Counted from the stretch's first letter, positions 1 through 10,956 are shown. The stretch: 64,000 nucleotides of DNA from an uncultured Bacilli bacterium (GCA_934148995.1 CAKPDM010000002.1:62001-126000); one strand, 5' to 3'. Numbers and translations: made by a program. The notes: generated from the letters alone by a model not told the origin.

Positions 1-266
1 TTAGTGACCATGTTAACTTGATAAATGAATACTTGGGTGAACATAAACTAGATGCTGTTATTGCTTCTAATTCGCCAATTTCTAAAGAGATGGCTGAAAA
101 GTATGCTTGTGAGGAAAGAAAAGACCCTGTAAAGATAGATTATGCAGTGTTAAAGTCATTAGATGTAGAATTTATTGAAGCGGATTTATTAACGATTGCT
201 GATAATACTTTGAAGCATCATAGTCAAAAACTTAGTTCATTAATATTCTCCTATTTAATGAGGTGA
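1..266 (+). CDS. yvcK: YvcK/CofD-like protein, C-terminal fragment
   Basis: The reading frame is open from the left edge, starting at base 3, so this is only the last 87 or so residues of a longer gene. The remaining text matches the end of the YvcK (gluconeogenesis factor, CofD-like) family: a segment reading DAVIASNSPIS, a VKIDYAVLKSLDVEFIEADL stretch and a short helical tail. YvcK family proteins bind UDP-sugars and influence envelope and carbon metabolism. The gene abuts whiA, the usual Firmicute order (rapZ-yvcK-whiA). Its TGA stop at 264-266 lies inside the whiA ribosome-binding region, which suggests translational coupling. The TTG at 18 is an internal codon, not a start. Confidence 0.82.
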   Translation, partial: SDHVNLINEYLGEHKLDAVIASNSPISKEMAEKYACEERKDPVKIDYAVLKSLDVEFIEADLLTIADNTLKHHSQKLSSLIFSYLMR

Positions 267-271
267 TAATT

Positions 272-1183
272 ATGTCTTTTACAACTAAAGTTAAAGAAGA
301 AATTGTAAATAAAAAATTAGCAGAAACAGAAAACTATTCCATATTAGCTGGTTTTGTTCGGAACAATGCAACTTGGAATGATGATAAATTGGAATTAATC
401 AATGAAAATGAAAAGATAATAAATTATTTTAAAAATATTCTTGATATGTTCAAAGAAATAAAATATGTAGAATATACCAAAGACAGTAATAATTTTTCTA
501 AAAATAATTTACATATCCTAGAAATTGTTGAAGGAAGCTCTTTTCTTTTGGATTTAGTTGCATATAAAAGGGAAGTACCACCTGATTATTTCTTTGATGG
601 AAAATTAGAAACAAAAGCATATTTAAAAGGAGTGTTTTTAAATGGAGGAAGTATAAATGATCCTAAAACCTCTAGATATCATATGGAAATATTAATTGAT
701 TATCCAGAAGAAGCTGTTTTTGTTCAAAAAGTGTTAAACTCTTATAATCTAAATATTAAAATGTTAAATAGAGACCGTAGTTATATGCTTTATTTAAAAG
801 AAGCAGAGAAGATAAGTGATTTTCTAAAAATAGTAGATGCTAATAATTCAGTCTTATATTATGAAGATGTAAGAATTTATCGAGATAAAAAGAACCAAAC
901 TAATAGATTAAATAATTGTGAACAAGCTAATACTGATAGAATTATTGCTAGTGCTTTAGAACAACTTAATCAAATAGAAATATTAAAGAAAAATAATGCT
1001 ATAGATTTACTTGATGACAAAACAAAAGAAGCTCTTTATTATCGTGAAAAATATAAAGAAGCTTCCTTAAAAGAATTAAGTGAAAAAATAGCTGTTGAGA
1101 CAGGAAGATTTATATCTAAATCAGGTCTTAATCATCGTTTTCGAAAAATAAAAGAATTAGCATCAAAGTTTATGGTTGATTAG
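272..1183 (+). CDS. whiA: WhiA family DNA-binding protein
   Basis: This 303-residue protein has the WhiA layout: two N-terminal LAGLIDADG-like halves (about residues 1-190), then a C-terminal helix-turn-helix with the signature [15 protein letters not shown] near residues 280-297. In Gram-positive bacteria WhiA acts in cell division and chromosome segregation, and in sporulation in actinomycetes. I placed the start at ATG 272 because GAGGTG lies at 260-265 with good spacing; a GTG at 263 lies within that site. It follows yvcK closely. The last 14 bases overlap the 3' end of the convergent clpP gene, so the two transcripts are antisense at their ends. Confidence 0.95.
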   Translation: MSFTTKVKEEIVNKKLAETENYSILAGFVRNNATWNDDKLELINENEKIINYFKNILDMFKEIKYVEYTKDSNNFSKNNLHILEIVEGSSFLLDLVAYKREVPPDYFFDGKLETKAYLKGVFLNGGSINDPKTSRYHMEILIDYPEEAVFVQKVLNSYNLNIKMLNRDRSYMLYLKEAEKISDFLKIVDANNSVLYYEDVRIYRDKKNQTNRLNNCEQANTDRIIASALEQLNQIEILKKNNAIDLLDDKTKEALYYREKYKEASLKELSEKIAVETGRFISKSGLNHRFRKIKELASKFMVD

Positions 1184-1751
1184 TGAGAATTTTATCAATT
1201 AAACCATAGTCTTTAGCATTATCGGCACTTAAATAATTATCTCTATCAGTGTCATTTTCAATTTGCTTAATAGATTTACCTGTATTTTTAGCAAGTATAT
1301 CATTAAGCTTTTTCTTTGTATTTAAAATATGTTCTGCCGCTATTTTTATTTCTGTTGCTTGTCCACTAGCTCCACCAAGTGGTTGATGAATCATCACCTC
1401 ACTATTAGGAAGAGCATAGCGCTTCCCTTTTTTACCACTTGATAGTAAAAAAGCAGCCATAGATGCAGCTATACCAAGACAAATGGTAGAAACATCACTC
1501 TTTATGAAATTCATTGTATCATAAATGGCAAAGCCAGAAGTAACATTGCCTCCCGGAGAATTAATATAAATAGAAATATCATCATGACTTAATGAATCAA
1601 GATATAGTAATTCTGCTACTACAGTATTAGCTAGATTATCATCGATTTCTCCTGATAAAAGAATAATTCTATTTTTTAATAATCTAGAAAATATATCATA
1701 ACTTCGCTCTCCACCAACTTCTTTATCTACTATCATAGGAATTAAACTCAT
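1170..1751 (-). CDS. clpP: ATP-dependent Clp protease proteolytic subunit
   Basis: This is a 193-residue ClpP, the usual length. The serine protease triad is visible: Ser97 in GIAASMAAF, His122 in VMIHQPLGG and Asp171 in the TDRDNYLSA segment. ClpP forms a cytoplasmic tetradecamer that degrades proteins delivered by ClpX or ClpC. There are two in-frame ATG codons. I chose the inner one at 1751 because the AAGGA site (complement of 1762-1765) is about 10 bases upstream of it and almost touches the outer ATG at 1760. The gene converges on whiA and overlaps it by 14 bases. I saw no convincing promoter in the 1761-1909 gap for this strand. Confidence 0.96.
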   Translation of the reverse strand: MSLIPMIVDKEVGGERSYDIFSRLLKNRIILLSGEIDDNLANTVVAELLYLDSLSHDDISIYINSPGGNVTSGFAIYDTMNFIKSDVSTICLGIAASMAAFLLSSGKKGKRYALPNSEVMIHQPLGGASGQATEIKIAAEHILNTKKKLNDILAKNTGKSIKQIENDTDRDNYLSADNAKDYGLIDKILTNQP

Positions 1752-1855
1752 TATTATCATTTCCTTTCCAATATTGCTATCTAAAATTACTATATCCAGT
1801 TATAGAAATAAATATTCTCTAAATTAAACTTTATATTTTGCGAATAATTTACAAA

Positions 1856-1884
1856 TTTACATTATAAACTTAAAATGATATAAT
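1856..1884 (+). promoter_or_regulatory. sigma-A promoter of the nucleoside kinase gene
   Basis: TTTACA at 1856-1861 and TATAAT at 1879-1884 are separated by 17 bases, with a TGA extended -10 directly upstream of the hexamer. It lies about 26 bases before the start codon, and an AAGGTGG site follows it. Confidence 0.85.
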
Positions 1885-1909
1885 GAATTAAGAATAAGAA
1901 GGTGGATTA

Positions 1910-3565
1910 ATGATAGAAGATGTTAAAGTTGTTATAAATGGAAAAAAAACAAAAGTTCCGATGGGAACAACTTTATTACAACTTAGTAAAAATTATACAA
2001 GTGACTATAGATTTCCTATCATAATAGCAAGAGTAGATAATACTTATCGTGAGCTTAGTTATGCTATTCATGATGAATGTAATATTGAATTTTTTGATTT
2101 GAATTCAAGAGTTGGAAATAGAACGCATATAGCAGGTTTAACTTTTTTACTATTGGTTGCTGTTAAAGAATTATATGGTGAGAAAGCAAATATTATAGTA
2201 CAACACTCTTTAGATAAAGGTATCTATATAGAAACAACATTTCCAATTAGTGAAACATTAGTAAAATCAATTGCTAAAAAAATGGTTCAATTAGTAGAAC
2301 AGAATTTAGATATAACTAAAGTTAGTGTTGAAAGAATAAGTGCCATTAAATATTTTGAAGCAATTAAAGATGAAGCAAAAGCCAATATCATGAAATATAA
2401 TACTAATACCTATATAACCTTATATAGACTTGGTAGTTACTATAATTATTTTTATCATTATATGCCAACCTCAACGGGACTTTTAAAAGATTTTAAATTA
2501 ACTTATTTAAATGATAATGGTTTTATTTTACAATTTCCAACGGTGTACTCTAAAAATATGATAACTGAATATCAACATCATCCCAATATGTTCAAAGTCT
2601 TTAAGGAATGTCATGATTGGGCAAAACTTATGCACGTTTCTAATCTTTCAGAGTTAAATAGTATCGTTTCAAAAGGACAAGTAGAGGACTTAATAAGAAT
2701 AGATGAAACATTGCAAAGTAATAGATTATTAGAAGTTGCTAAGACAATAGTTGCTAATAAAAAAGATAAAAAAATTATTTTACTAGCAGGACCTTCATCA
2801 AGTGGAAAGACAACAACTACTAGAAAGTTATGTATGTTCTTAAGAAGTTTTGGATTGAATCCTAAAATGTTAAGTATGGATGATTACTTTGTGGAAAGAG
2901 ATGAAACACCAGTAGATGAAAATGGTGAAAAAGATTATGAATGTTTTGAAGCAGTTGATCATCAATTACTTACCGAACAAGTAGCTTTATTATTAAAAGG
3001 AGAAACAGTAAAAACACCGGTATATAGTTTTGTTGAAGGAAGTAAAGAATTTATTCGCGAATTGAAACTTGAAAAAAATGATATTCTTTTGATAGAAGGA
3101 ATACATGCATTAAATCCAAAAGTGTTAGATACAATTCCTGCTAAGAATAAATATAAAATATACTTATCTGCTTTAACAGAACTTAATATAGATTCTCATA
3201 ATCGTTTTTCTACCACAGATAATCGCCTTTTAAGACGAATAATTCGGGATAGTAGAACTAGGGGATATGATGTAGTTGATACTATTGCTATTTGGCCTAA
3301 AGTAAGAGCAGGAGAAGAAAAATACATTTTTCCATACCAAGATGAAGCAGATTCTACAATTAATACAGCACTTATCTATGAGCTTGGTGTGTTAAAAACT
3401 TACGTTGAACCATTACTATATTCAGTAGATGAAGATTCTATTTACTATGATGAAGCTAAAAGATTATTAAATTTATTTAGATTAATATTACCAATACCAA
3501 GTGAAGCAATACCAGCAGACTCTATCTTAAGAGAATTTGTTGGTGGAAGTTGCTTTCATGAATAA
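1910..3565 (+). CDS. TGS-domain nucleoside (uridine kinase-like) kinase
   Basis: This 551-residue protein has a TGS domain (about residues 5-65) and a threonyl-tRNA-synthetase-like second domain up to about 240. A uridine kinase/phosphoribulokinase P-loop fold follows, with Walker A GPSSSGKTTTT near residues 292-302. The later motifs SMDDYFVERDETP and LIEGIHALNP are typical of uridine kinase-type enzymes. The family is known as a cytoplasmic NTP-dependent nucleoside kinase with a TGS fusion; its physiological substrate is not settled. The gene is monocistronic, with a strong promoter upstream and a terminator directly after it. Family membership is certain; substrate is not. Confidence 0.88.
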   Translation: MIEDVKVVINGKKTKVPMGTTLLQLSKNYTSDYRFPIIIARVDNTYRELSYAIHDECNIEFFDLNSRVGNRTHIAGLTFLLLVAVKELYGEKANIIVQHSLDKGIYIETTFPISETLVKSIAKKMVQLVEQNLDITKVSVERISAIKYFEAIKDEAKANIMKYNTNTYITLYRLGSYYNYFYHYMPTSTGLLKDFKLTYLNDNGFILQFPTVYSKNMITEYQHHPNMFKVFKECHDWAKLMHVSNLSELNSIVSKGQVEDLIRIDETLQSNRLLEVAKTIVANKKDKKIILLAGPSSSGKTTTTRKLCMFLRSFGLNPKMLSMDDYFVERDETPVDENGEKDYECFEAVDHQLLTEQVALLLKGETVKTPVYSFVEGSKEFIRELKLEKNDILLIEGIHALNPKVLDTIPAKNKYKIYLSALTELNIDSHNRFSTTDNRLLRRIIRDSRTRGYDVVDTIAIWPKVRAGEEKYIFPYQDEADSTINTALIYELGVLKTYVEPLLYSVDEDSIYYDEAKRLLNLFRLILPIPSEAIPADSILREFVGGSCFHE

Positions 3566-3610
3566 AAAATCTATTAGGGAAAGACTTATTCTCTAATAGA
3601 TTTTTCTTTT
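3564..3610. terminator. bidirectional intrinsic terminator
   Basis: AAAAATCTATTAG pairs with CTAATAGATTTTT around a loop of about 12 bases. There are A and T runs on the two sides, so it can stop both the nucleoside kinase transcript and the converging phosphoketolase transcript. Confidence 0.85.
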
Positions 3611-5966
3611 AAAATAATACTTCAATTTCTTTATCAATATCATGCCAAGTAAAGTTTCTAACTTCTTTCATGTCTTCGCCGTATTCTCTAATGTAGTTAT
3701 TATGTTTAATTAACATATCTTTGCACCATTCGTATAATGGAGTAGCTCTATTACCTAGTTGGGGTAAGTATTTTAAAGCATCCATTACTAAATGATATCT
3801 ATCTATTTTGTTTTGAACGCGCATATCGAATGGAGTAGTAATAGTTCCTTCTTCGATATAGCCGTGAACATGAAGATTGTCATTTTCTCTTTTATAAGTT
3901 AATTGATGAATTAAAGATGGGTATCCATGGAAAGCAAAGATAATAGGTTTATCTTTGGTAAATAACATATTGTAATCTTGATTAGTTAATCCATGTGGAT
4001 GTTCTAAATTAGATTGAAGTTTCATTAAATCAACTACATTTACACAGCGGATTTTAATTTCTGGGAAGAATTGATGTAGAATAGAAATCGCTGCTAAAGT
4101 TTCAAGAGTTGGTGTATCACCACAACAAGCCATTACAATATCAGGACTGGCGCCTTTATCATTACTGGCCCAAGTAAATATTCCAATACCTTTACTACAG
4201 TGATTTATAGCTTCATCCATATTTAACCACTGGATACTTGGATGTTTAGAAGCAACAATAACATTTATATAATTTTTACTCTTAATACAATGGTTGCAAG
4301 TAGAAAGTAAACAGTTAGCATCTGGAGGTAAATAAATTCTAGCAATATCAGCTTTTTTTGTAGCAATATGATTCAAAAAACCAGGGTCTTGATGTGTATA
4401 ACCGTTATGGTCTTGTTGCCAAATATGAGAAGCTAATAAATAGTTAAGAGATGATATATTTCTACGCCAATCAAGTTGTTTACAGACTTTTAACCATTTG
4501 GCATGTTGACTAGTCATCGAATCAACGATTCTAACGAAGGCTTCATAAGTATCAAAAATTCCATGTCTTCCAGTTAAAATGTAACCTTCTAGCATTCCTT
4601 CGCAGACATGCTCTGATAAGAAGGAATCAATTACTTGACCATTATGATTTAAATATTCATCATTTGCTAATATTTTAGCATTAAATTGGCGATTAGTAGT
4701 TTCAAATACAGCATTTAAACGATTAGATAAAGCTTCATCAGGACCAAATATTCTAAAGTTTTTATTCTTTTTAATAACATCTTCTAAGAAATAACCTAAG
4801 ACCTTTGTATCTTGTTCTTTTACTTCACCATGATTTTTGATGTCAACTTTATAATTTCTGAAATCAGGTAAGTTTAGTTCTTTTAATAAAAGACCTCCAT
4901 TGGCATATGGGTTAGCCCCCATTCTTCTATTACCTTTAGGCGCCATTTCCTTTAATTCATCTTTAATAGAACCATCTTCATTAAAAATTTCTTCCGGTTT
5001 ATAACTTTTTAGCCAGTTTTCTAGGATATCAATGTGTTCCATATGATCTTGATCTATTGGAACTGGTACTTGGTGAGCTCTAAATGTTCCTTCAATTTGT
5101 GCACCTTGAAACATTTTAGGACCAGTCCAACCTTTAGGAGTTTTTAGAATAATCATTGGCCATTTTTGATTGTCTGTTGATTTTTCATTTTTAATTTTTT
5201 TAATCTTCCTAATAGTTTTATCTAAAGCTTTAGCCATTTCATCATGAAGTACCATTGAATCGTTTCCTTCAATATAAATTGGGTCGTATCCATAACCATC
5301 AAAGAGATTAAATAACTCATCTTTTGGAATTCTATCAAGAATAGTAGGATTAGCTATTTTATAACCATTTAAATTTAAAATTGGCAAAACTACTCCATCA
5401 GTTTCGGGATTAATAAGTTTATTACAATGCCAAGAAGTAGCCAAAGGACCAGTTTCAGCTTCGCCGTCACCAACAACGACAGCAGCAATTAAATCAGGAT
5501 TATCTAAAACTGCTCCAAAGGCATGAGCAAGACTGTAACCTAATTCACCACCTTCATTGATGGATCCAGGTGTTTCTGGGGCAACGTGTGAAGAAATTCC
5601 TCCGGGGAAACTAAATTGTTTAAATAATCTTTTTAAACCTTCTTCATCTTGAGAAATATTAGGATATATTTCAGAATAAGTTCCTTCTAAATATACATTA
5701 GAAACAATAGCATTACCACCATGACCTGGTCCTGAGATATAAATCATATTTAAATCGTATTTTTTGATAATTCTATTTAAATGTGTATAAATAAAATTTT
5801 GAGTTGGCACTGTGCCCCAATGACCAACTACTTTCTTTTTTAAGTCATTTTTTTCAAGTGGTCTTTTTAGTAGAGGATTGTTCTTTAAATAAAGTTGTCC
5901 AACTGATAAATAATTTGCTGCATTAAAATATCTATTTATTAAATCTTTTTCTCTTTCTGTAAGCAT
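3609..5966 (-). CDS. xfp: xylulose-5-phosphate/fructose-6-phosphate phosphoketolase
   Basis: This 785-residue thiamine-diphosphate enzyme cleaves xylulose 5-phosphate (and often fructose 6-phosphate) with phosphate to acetyl phosphate plus glyceraldehyde 3-phosphate (or erythrose 4-phosphate). Family motifs are clear: GPGHGGNA near residue 80, SFPGGISSH near 120, and the ThDP-binding [11 protein letters not shown] near 167. Length matches bacterial phosphoketolases. The start has AGGAGG (complement of 5974-5979) eight bases upstream. It is monocistronic with its own promoter. Together with gap, pgk and gpmI in this window it implies a heterofermentative or bifid-like route giving acetyl phosphate. 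Confidence 0.97.
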   Translation of the reverse strand: MLTEREKDLINRYFNAANYLSVGQLYLKNNPLLKRPLEKNDLKKKVVGHWGTVPTQNFIYTHLNRIIKKYDLNMIYISGPGHGGNAIVSNVYLEGTYSEIYPNISQDEEGLKRLFKQFSFPGGISSHVAPETPGSINEGGELGYSLAHAFGAVLDNPDLIAAVVVGDGEAETGPLATSWHCNKLINPETDGVVLPILNLNGYKIANPTILDRIPKDELFNLFDGYGYDPIYIEGNDSMVLHDEMAKALDKTIRKIKKIKNEKSTDNQKWPMIILKTPKGWTGPKMFQGAQIEGTFRAHQVPVPIDQDHMEHIDILENWLKSYKPEEIFNEDGSIKDELKEMAPKGNRRMGANPYANGGLLLKELNLPDFRNYKVDIKNHGEVKEQDTKVLGYFLEDVIKKNKNFRIFGPDEALSNRLNAVFETTNRQFNAKILANDEYLNHNGQVIDSFLSEHVCEGMLEGYILTGRHGIFDTYEAFVRIVDSMTSQHAKWLKVCKQLDWRRNISSLNYLLASHIWQQDHNGYTHQDPGFLNHIATKKADIARIYLPPDANCLLSTCNHCIKSKNYINVIVASKHPSIQWLNMDEAINHCSKGIGIFTWASNDKGASPDIVMACCGDTPTLETLAAISILHQFFPEIKIRCVNVVDLMKLQSNLEHPHGLTNQDYNMLFTKDKPIIFAFHGYPSLIHQLTYKRENDNLHVHGYIEEGTITTPFDMRVQNKIDRYHLVMDALKYLPQLGNRATPLYEWCKDMLIKHNNYIREYGEDMKEVRNFTWHDIDKEIEVLF

Positions 5967-5989
5967 TTATAAGCCTCCTATTCTTCTTA

Positions 5990-6018
5990 ATTATAAGATA
6001 AATAATTATCTTTTTCAA
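5990..6018 (-). promoter_or_regulatory. sigma-A promoter of xfp
   Basis: On the minus strand TTGAAA (complement of 6013-6018) and TATAAT (complement of 5990-5995) are exactly 17 bases apart. The implied leader is very short, running almost straight into the AGGAGG site. Confidence 0.87.
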
Positions 6019-6045
6019 TAATTAATAGGAAAAGAAAATAAAGTA

Positions 6046-6054
6046 TGATATACT
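6046..6054 (+). promoter_or_regulatory. extended -10 promoter before essC-like gene
   Basis: TGA followed by TATACT at 6049-6054 forms an extended -10. No good -35 box is visible. It lies about 35 bases before the GTG start of the EssC-like gene and is divergent from the xfp promoter. Confidence 0.55.
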
Positions 6055-6089
6055 CACAGTATAGATAAAAAGAATAAGTTGGTGATAGT

Positions 6090-9000
6090 GTGAAAGTATT
6101 TATTTTAGATGATTATAAAGTTAATTCTTATAAATTACCACATAAAGTAGAAGATTCTTATTTGATTAATTATACTTATAATAATGAAGAAAAAAATATT
6201 AGCGTCCAATCTGTCAATGGAATCTGGTACATACAAAGTAATGAAAGTATTTCTATCATAGATAATGGTCGAACTGTAGATTCATGTCAATTAACAAACT
6301 ATAAAATTGTAAGACTGTTATTTACTGATTCAGATTCTAGTGTGATCTTAGTTTGTGTTCCTTCAACCATTACTAATAAAAAAGACTATTCACTAACAAA
6401 TATTAAAGACTTAAAGATTGGTTCAAGCCAAAATAATAACATAATTTTTCCAATTCTTGATCCTGAACATATGGTGATTACAAAAGAGAATAATATATGG
6501 CAACTAACTGTTAAAAATAATAATATACCGATTTATGTAAATAAAAAAAGAGTAGCAACAACTAATTTAGTGTTTGGTGATGAAATATTTATTCTTGGTT
6601 TAAAGATAATTTGGCTTAATAGTTGTATTAGAATTAATGATATTGACAACTTAGTAATGATTAATGGACTTGGACAAACAACTTTACATAATGAAGATAA
6701 TAGTAGTTATACAAAAGTAACAATGAGAGAAAAAAAGATAAACTTATATAAAGAAAATGAGTATTTTTTTCATACCCCAAACCTAAAACCAGTAATAGAA
6801 GAAGTTATTATTGAAATAGAAAATCCTCCTCTTAAAGACAAAGATATGCAATTGCCATTATTCTTAAGCATAGGAGCTTCTGCCGTATTTTCTATTTCAT
6901 CATTAGCTACTTGTCTTTTTTCATATATAAGTATTGTGCAAGGAAAAAGTACTTGGGATGAAGAAGCAATGAACTTTATAATTGGTATTTCTTTACTAAT
7001 TGGTAGTTTACTATTTCCAATATTGACTCACTATTATGAGAAAAACGCTAATAGAAAAAGAGAAGTTAAACGTCAAAAAAAATACAGTCAATATCTTGAA
7101 GAAAAGAAGAAACTAATTGAAACAACCATTAATAATCAAAAAACGATATTAAAAGAATTATATTTAGGAGCAGAAGAATGTCAAAGAATATTAGAGACTA
7201 AGAATTCTAATTTATGGAGTAGAGAGATAAATGATAAAGATTTTTTGATGGTAAGACTTGGTATTGGTAAAAAGAAAGCAAATATAGTTATAGATGCACC
7301 CAAAAAACAATTTTCAATAGATGATGACAATTTGAAAGATCAAGCAAGTGAAATTATTAACTCTGATTTATCTATGACTGATGTACCAATAACCGTTTCT
7401 TTGGTAGAATATCCAATTTTTCCAATAATACTAAATACTAATAAAAGAAAAGCTTGTGTAGAAGCTATTATGTTACAGTTAATGACCTATTATAGTAGTT
7501 CTGACTTAAAGCTTGTTTTCTTAGTAAGTGAAAAAAATAGTGAGATTTGGAATCAATTTAAATATTTATCCCATTGTCTTGATGAACAAGGAAAGACTAG
7601 ATTGTTTGCTTATAATGAAGAAGAAGCAAAAGCTATATCTTACTATCTAGAATCAAAATATCAGGAGAGATTAAACTTTATTAAAGATATTCCTAGTAAT
7701 TCTGATATAGATAAAGTTGATAATAAAAAAGATTTTTATCAGATGTTTCCTAATTATTACTTAATAATTACTGATAACATCTTAAAATATCGAAACTTAG
7801 AAATAATAGAGGAAATATTTAAATCAAATTCTAATTACGGATTTTCTGTTTTAATTTTTGAAAATGCAATGAGAAATTTACCAAGTAAATGTAATTATTT
7901 TAGTAATATCTCTGATAACGAAGCTGGCTTATTTAGTAAAGATGTAAGTAGTAATAGTTTATCTGTATTTTCACCAGAGTTTTTTTTAGGCGATATGAAA
8001 CCATATATTAATATTGTTTCTAATATTCCTACTGAAAACTGTGATGAAACTGCAAGTTTACCGCAAACTTTAGAATTTTTAGAAATGTATAAAGTTGGCA
8101 AAATAGAACAGTTAAATATTGCCACTAAGTGGCAAGAAAATGACCCAACATTATCATTAACAGCCCCAGTTGGTGTCCATTCAAATGGAAATTTATTTGA
8201 ACTTAATTTACATGAAAAAGAACATGGACCACATGGTTTAATAGCTGGTTCAACTGGTAGTGGTAAAAGTGAATTTATTATAACTTATATCCTTTCTATG
8301 TGTATAAACTATAGTCCAAAAGAAGTCCAATTTGTCTTAATAGACTATAAAGGTGGCGGACTCGCTGGCGCTTTTGAAAATCGTGAGAAAGGTTTAAGAG
8401 TACCTCATATAGTTGGAACAATAACTAACTTAGATACTTCAGAAATGAATAGAACACTAGTATCTATTAGAAGTGAACTAAAAAGAAGACAAAGAATTTT
8501 CAATGAAGCTCGAGACATGCTTGGAGAAAGTACAATTGATATTTATAAATATCAAAAATATTATCGAGAAGGTCAAGTGAAAGAACCTATTGCCCATTTA
8601 TTTATTATATCTGATGAGTTTGCCGAACTAAAGAGTCAACAACCAGACTTTATGGACGAGCTTGTTTCAACTGCTCGTATTGGTCGTTCACTTGGCGTTC
8701 ATTTAATATTAGCAACACAAAAGCCAAGCGGTGTAGTTGATGATCAAATTTGGTCAAATGCTAGATTTAAAGTCTGCTTGAAGGTTCAATCAGAAGCTGA
8801 TAGTCAAGAAATGTTACGAAGATCAGAAGCTGCTACTATTAAAGAAACAGGTAGATTTTATTTACAAGTTGGTTATAATGAAATATTTGAAATAGGTCAA
8901 TCTGCTTGGAGCGGTGCTAAATATATACCATCAGATGTTGTGGAGAAAAAAATAGATGATTCTATAAACTTTATTAATAACAATGGAACAGTTATAAAGA

Positions 9001-10670
9001 GTATTAATAATACAATAAGAAAAGATGAACAAAAAGATTATGGTGAACAATTAACTAATATAGTAAAATATTTGATTAATATGGCGCTTAAAGAAAATAT
9101 TTCTACTAATCAATTATGGTTGCCATCTATACCTAATGAGATATATTTGGGTAATATTGTCAATAAGTATAATTTTAAGGCTTCTAGTTATGATTATAAA
9201 GTAATAGTTGGAGAATATGATGATCCAGAAAACCAGGAACAAGGTCTTTTAACATTAGATGTAGCAAATAGTGGTAATATTCTAATATATGGTATAACTG
9301 GAAGTGGTAAAGAAAACCAACTAGCTACCATGCTTTATTCACTCTGTATTTATCATTCTCCCGAAGAAGTTAATATCTATGTAATGGATTTTGGTGCTGA
9401 GGTATTGAAAGTATTCAATAGAATGCCACAAGTCGGTGATTATGCTTCTTCTTATGATAATGAAAAGGTAGAGAACCTTTTACAGATGCTTGAAAGAGAA
9501 TTAAATAAAAGAAGGACAATTTTGTCTGACTATGGTGGTAGTTTTATTGCTTATAATAATAAAGATACAGATAAACTTCCATTAATATTTATTGTCATCA
9601 ATGGTTATGAATCTTTTCTTGAAACGTATGCTGGCCTTGAAGATGAATTTAACAAATTATTTAGAGAAGGAAATAAATATGGAATAATTTTTGCAGTAAC
9701 TGCTTCTGCAACTAATGCAATGGCCACTAGAGTATCGCAAAACTTTACCACAATTTATGCTCTAAGATTTAATGATGATTTTGAATTTAGATATATTCTA
9801 AATGCACCAGTGAATTTTGTGCCTAAGAAAGTCTTTGGTAGAGGTTTAACTAATTTTAAAGAGAAAGTTGTTGAATACCAAACTGCTTATATAAATTTAT
9901 TTGACATGATAAATGACACTGTTAAAGAAAGTGCAGCTAGGTTAGCCTCTTATTATAATATTAAAGTAAAATCAATTCCTACTATTCCTAGTAAAGTCAA
10001 TGCTGAAACAATGGCAAAATATATAGAAAATTTAACAAATCTACCGGTTGGTGTTAACTTTGAAGATGCAACTATTTCCACTTTTGATTTCAAGAAAAAT
10101 AAAATAACCCCAATAGTGGGAAATGATTTATTAATTAATACAGGTTTCTTAAATGAACTTTATAAAGAGTTTGTTCGGTTACCAAATACAATAGTATTGA
10201 TGCTTGATCTTTTATACACTGTGTCTATACCGAGTGAGGTTACTTTCACTAGTGATCTGGTAGAATTTGTTACAACAATTAAAGAAATCTTAAATAAAGA
10301 GGATCAGCCCGTGGATGACAGGGTAATAATAATAGCTGGTCTATCGAAAGTTTTTAATGATTCTAATATTGAAGAACAAATAAAAAAGGATTTATCTAAT
10401 ATTTTAAAAGAAGCGGATAGATTTACAACAACTAGTTTTATCATTATTGAAGAGTATCAAAAATATCGTAATTTAATGGTAGAAGAATGGTATCAGGACA
10501 GAGTGTCTTCAGCAAACGGAATATGGATTGGTGAAGGTTTTGAAAATCAAATAGCATTTCAGATAGATTCTGTAGGAGATATAAATATGCAAGAATACTC
10601 AACGGATGTTGGTTATGTTATTAGGAATGGTAAATTTGAAGTTATTAAAACAATTAGTGGAGATGAATAA
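6090..10670 (+). CDS. essC: EssC-like FtsK/SpoIIIE ATPase of type VII secretion
   Basis: This 1526-residue membrane ATPase has the EssC/YukB domain order. Two FHA-like beta domains fill about residues 1-190, and two transmembrane helices lie near 253-283 and 293-315. Then come FtsK/SpoIIIE ATPase modules. The first has an intact Walker A GSTGSGKSE near 719 and a Walker B-like LFIISDEFAEL near 838. The second has GITGSGKEN near 1068, where the Ser/Thr after the P-loop Lys is Glu, so it is probably degenerate. The third (about 1320-1526) has no clear P-loop. EssC is the motor and substrate receptor of Firmicute type VIIb secretion. Start is GTG at 6090 after GGTGATA. The next gene encodes a YukD-like protein, and WXG proteins follow. 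Confidence 0.93.
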   Translation: MKVFILDDYKVNSYKLPHKVEDSYLINYTYNNEEKNISVQSVNGIWYIQSNESISIIDNGRTVDSCQLTNYKIVRLLFTDSDSSVILVCVPSTITNKKDYSLTNIKDLKIGSSQNNNIIFPILDPEHMVITKENNIWQLTVKNNNIPIYVNKKRVATTNLVFGDEIFILGLKIIWLNSCIRINDIDNLVMINGLGQTTLHNEDNSSYTKVTMREKKINLYKENEYFFHTPNLKPVIEEVIIEIENPPLKDKDMQLPLFLSIGASAVFSISSLATCLFSYISIVQGKSTWDEEAMNFIIGISLLIGSLLFPILTHYYEKNANRKREVKRQKKYSQYLEEKKKLIETTINNQKTILKELYLGAEECQRILETKNSNLWSREINDKDFLMVRLGIGKKKANIVIDAPKKQFSIDDDNLKDQASEIINSDLSMTDVPITVSLVEYPIFPIILNTNKRKACVEAIMLQLMTYYSSSDLKLVFLVSEKNSEIWNQFKYLSHCLDEQGKTRLFAYNEEEAKAISYYLESKYQERLNFIKDIPSNSDIDKVDNKKDFYQMFPNYYLIITDNILKYRNLEIIEEIFKSNSNYGFSVLIFENAMRNLPSKCNYFSNISDNEAGLFSKDVSSNSLSVFSPEFFLGDMKPYINIVSNIPTENCDETASLPQTLEFLEMYKVGKIEQLNIATKWQENDPTLSLTAPVGVHSNGNLFELNLHEKEHGPHGLIAGSTGSGKSEFIITYILSMCINYSPKEVQFVLIDYKGGGLAGAFENREKGLRVPHIVGTITNLDTSEMNRTLVSIRSELKRRQRIFNEARDMLGESTIDIYKYQKYYREGQVKEPIAHLFIISDEFAELKSQQPDFMDELVSTARIGRSLGVHLILATQKPSGVVDDQIWSNARFKVCLKVQSEADSQEMLRRSEAATIKETGRFYLQVGYNEIFEIGQSAWSGAKYIPSDVVEKKIDDSINFINNNGTVIKSINNTIRKDEQKDYGEQLTNIVKYLINMALKENISTNQLWLPSIPNEIYLGNIVNKYNFKASSYDYKVIVGEYDDPENQEQGLLTLDVANSGNILIYGITGSGKENQLATMLYSLCIYHSPEEVNIYVMDFGAEVLKVFNRMPQVGDYASSYDNEKVENLLQMLERELNKRRTILSDYGGSFIAYNNKDTDKLPLIFIVINGYESFLETYAGLEDEFNKLFREGNKYGIIFAVTASATNAMATRVSQNFTTIYALRFNDDFEFRYILNAPVNFVPKKVFGRGLTNFKEKVVEYQTAYINLFDMINDTVKESAARLASYYNIKVKSIPTIPSKVNAETMAKYIENLTNLPVGVNFEDATISTFDFKKNKITPIVGNDLLINTGFLNELYKEFVRLPNTIVLMLDLLYTVSIPSEVTFTSDLVEFVTTIKEILNKEDQPVDDRVIIIAGLSKVFNDSNIEEQIKKDLSNILKEADRFTTTSFIIIEEYQKYRNLMVEEWYQDRVSSANGIWIGEGFENQIAFQIDSVGDINMQEYSTDVGYVIRNGKFEVIKTISGDE

Positions 10671-10673
10671 TAT

Positions 10674-10931
10674 ATGAAAAACAAAGTTTTAGTAGATTTA
10701 ATCGTTCCTGAAATAGATGAAGAATATTCTGTGTATCTACCTATAAATAAGAAAATAGGGAATATTATAATATTACTAAATAAAGCTATTTCAGAAATGA
10801 CAAATGGTGATTTTAAATTATCTTCGACTAATTCGTTATATAATAAAGATACATGTGAACAATATAGTTTTGATTCTTTATTATTTAATACGAATATTAG
10901 AAATGGAACTAGGTTGATACTGTTGTCGTAG
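10674..10931 (+). CDS. YukD/EsaB-like ubiquitin-fold protein
   Basis: This 85-residue protein begins four bases after the essC-like stop. A VLVDLIVPEIDEEYSVYLPI beginning, a central helix around IGNIIILLNKAI and an ending RNGTRLILL match the beta-grasp pattern of the YukD/EsaB family, a small cytoplasmic accessory or regulator of type VIIb secretion. The pairing with an EssC motor supports that assignment. Sequence similarity judged by eye is modest. A weak terminator follows, so it probably ends the motor operon. Confidence 0.72.
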   Translation: MKNKVLVDLIVPEIDEEYSVYLPINKKIGNIIILLNKAISEMTNGDFKLSSTNSLYNKDTCEQYSFDSLLFNTNIRNGTRLILLS

Positions 10932-10936
10932 TATTT

Positions 10937-10956
10937 GGAACTTAGTTCCTTTTTTT
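10937..10956 (+). terminator. short intrinsic terminator
   Basis: GGAAC, loop TTA, GTTCC, then a run of seven T. The stem is only five pairs, so termination may be partial. Confidence 0.6.

Noticed and set aside
7895..8125. Minus-strand open frame inside the essC-like gene
   Set aside because: It is antisense to a well-supported ATPase gene, has no ribosome site and no recognisable domain.
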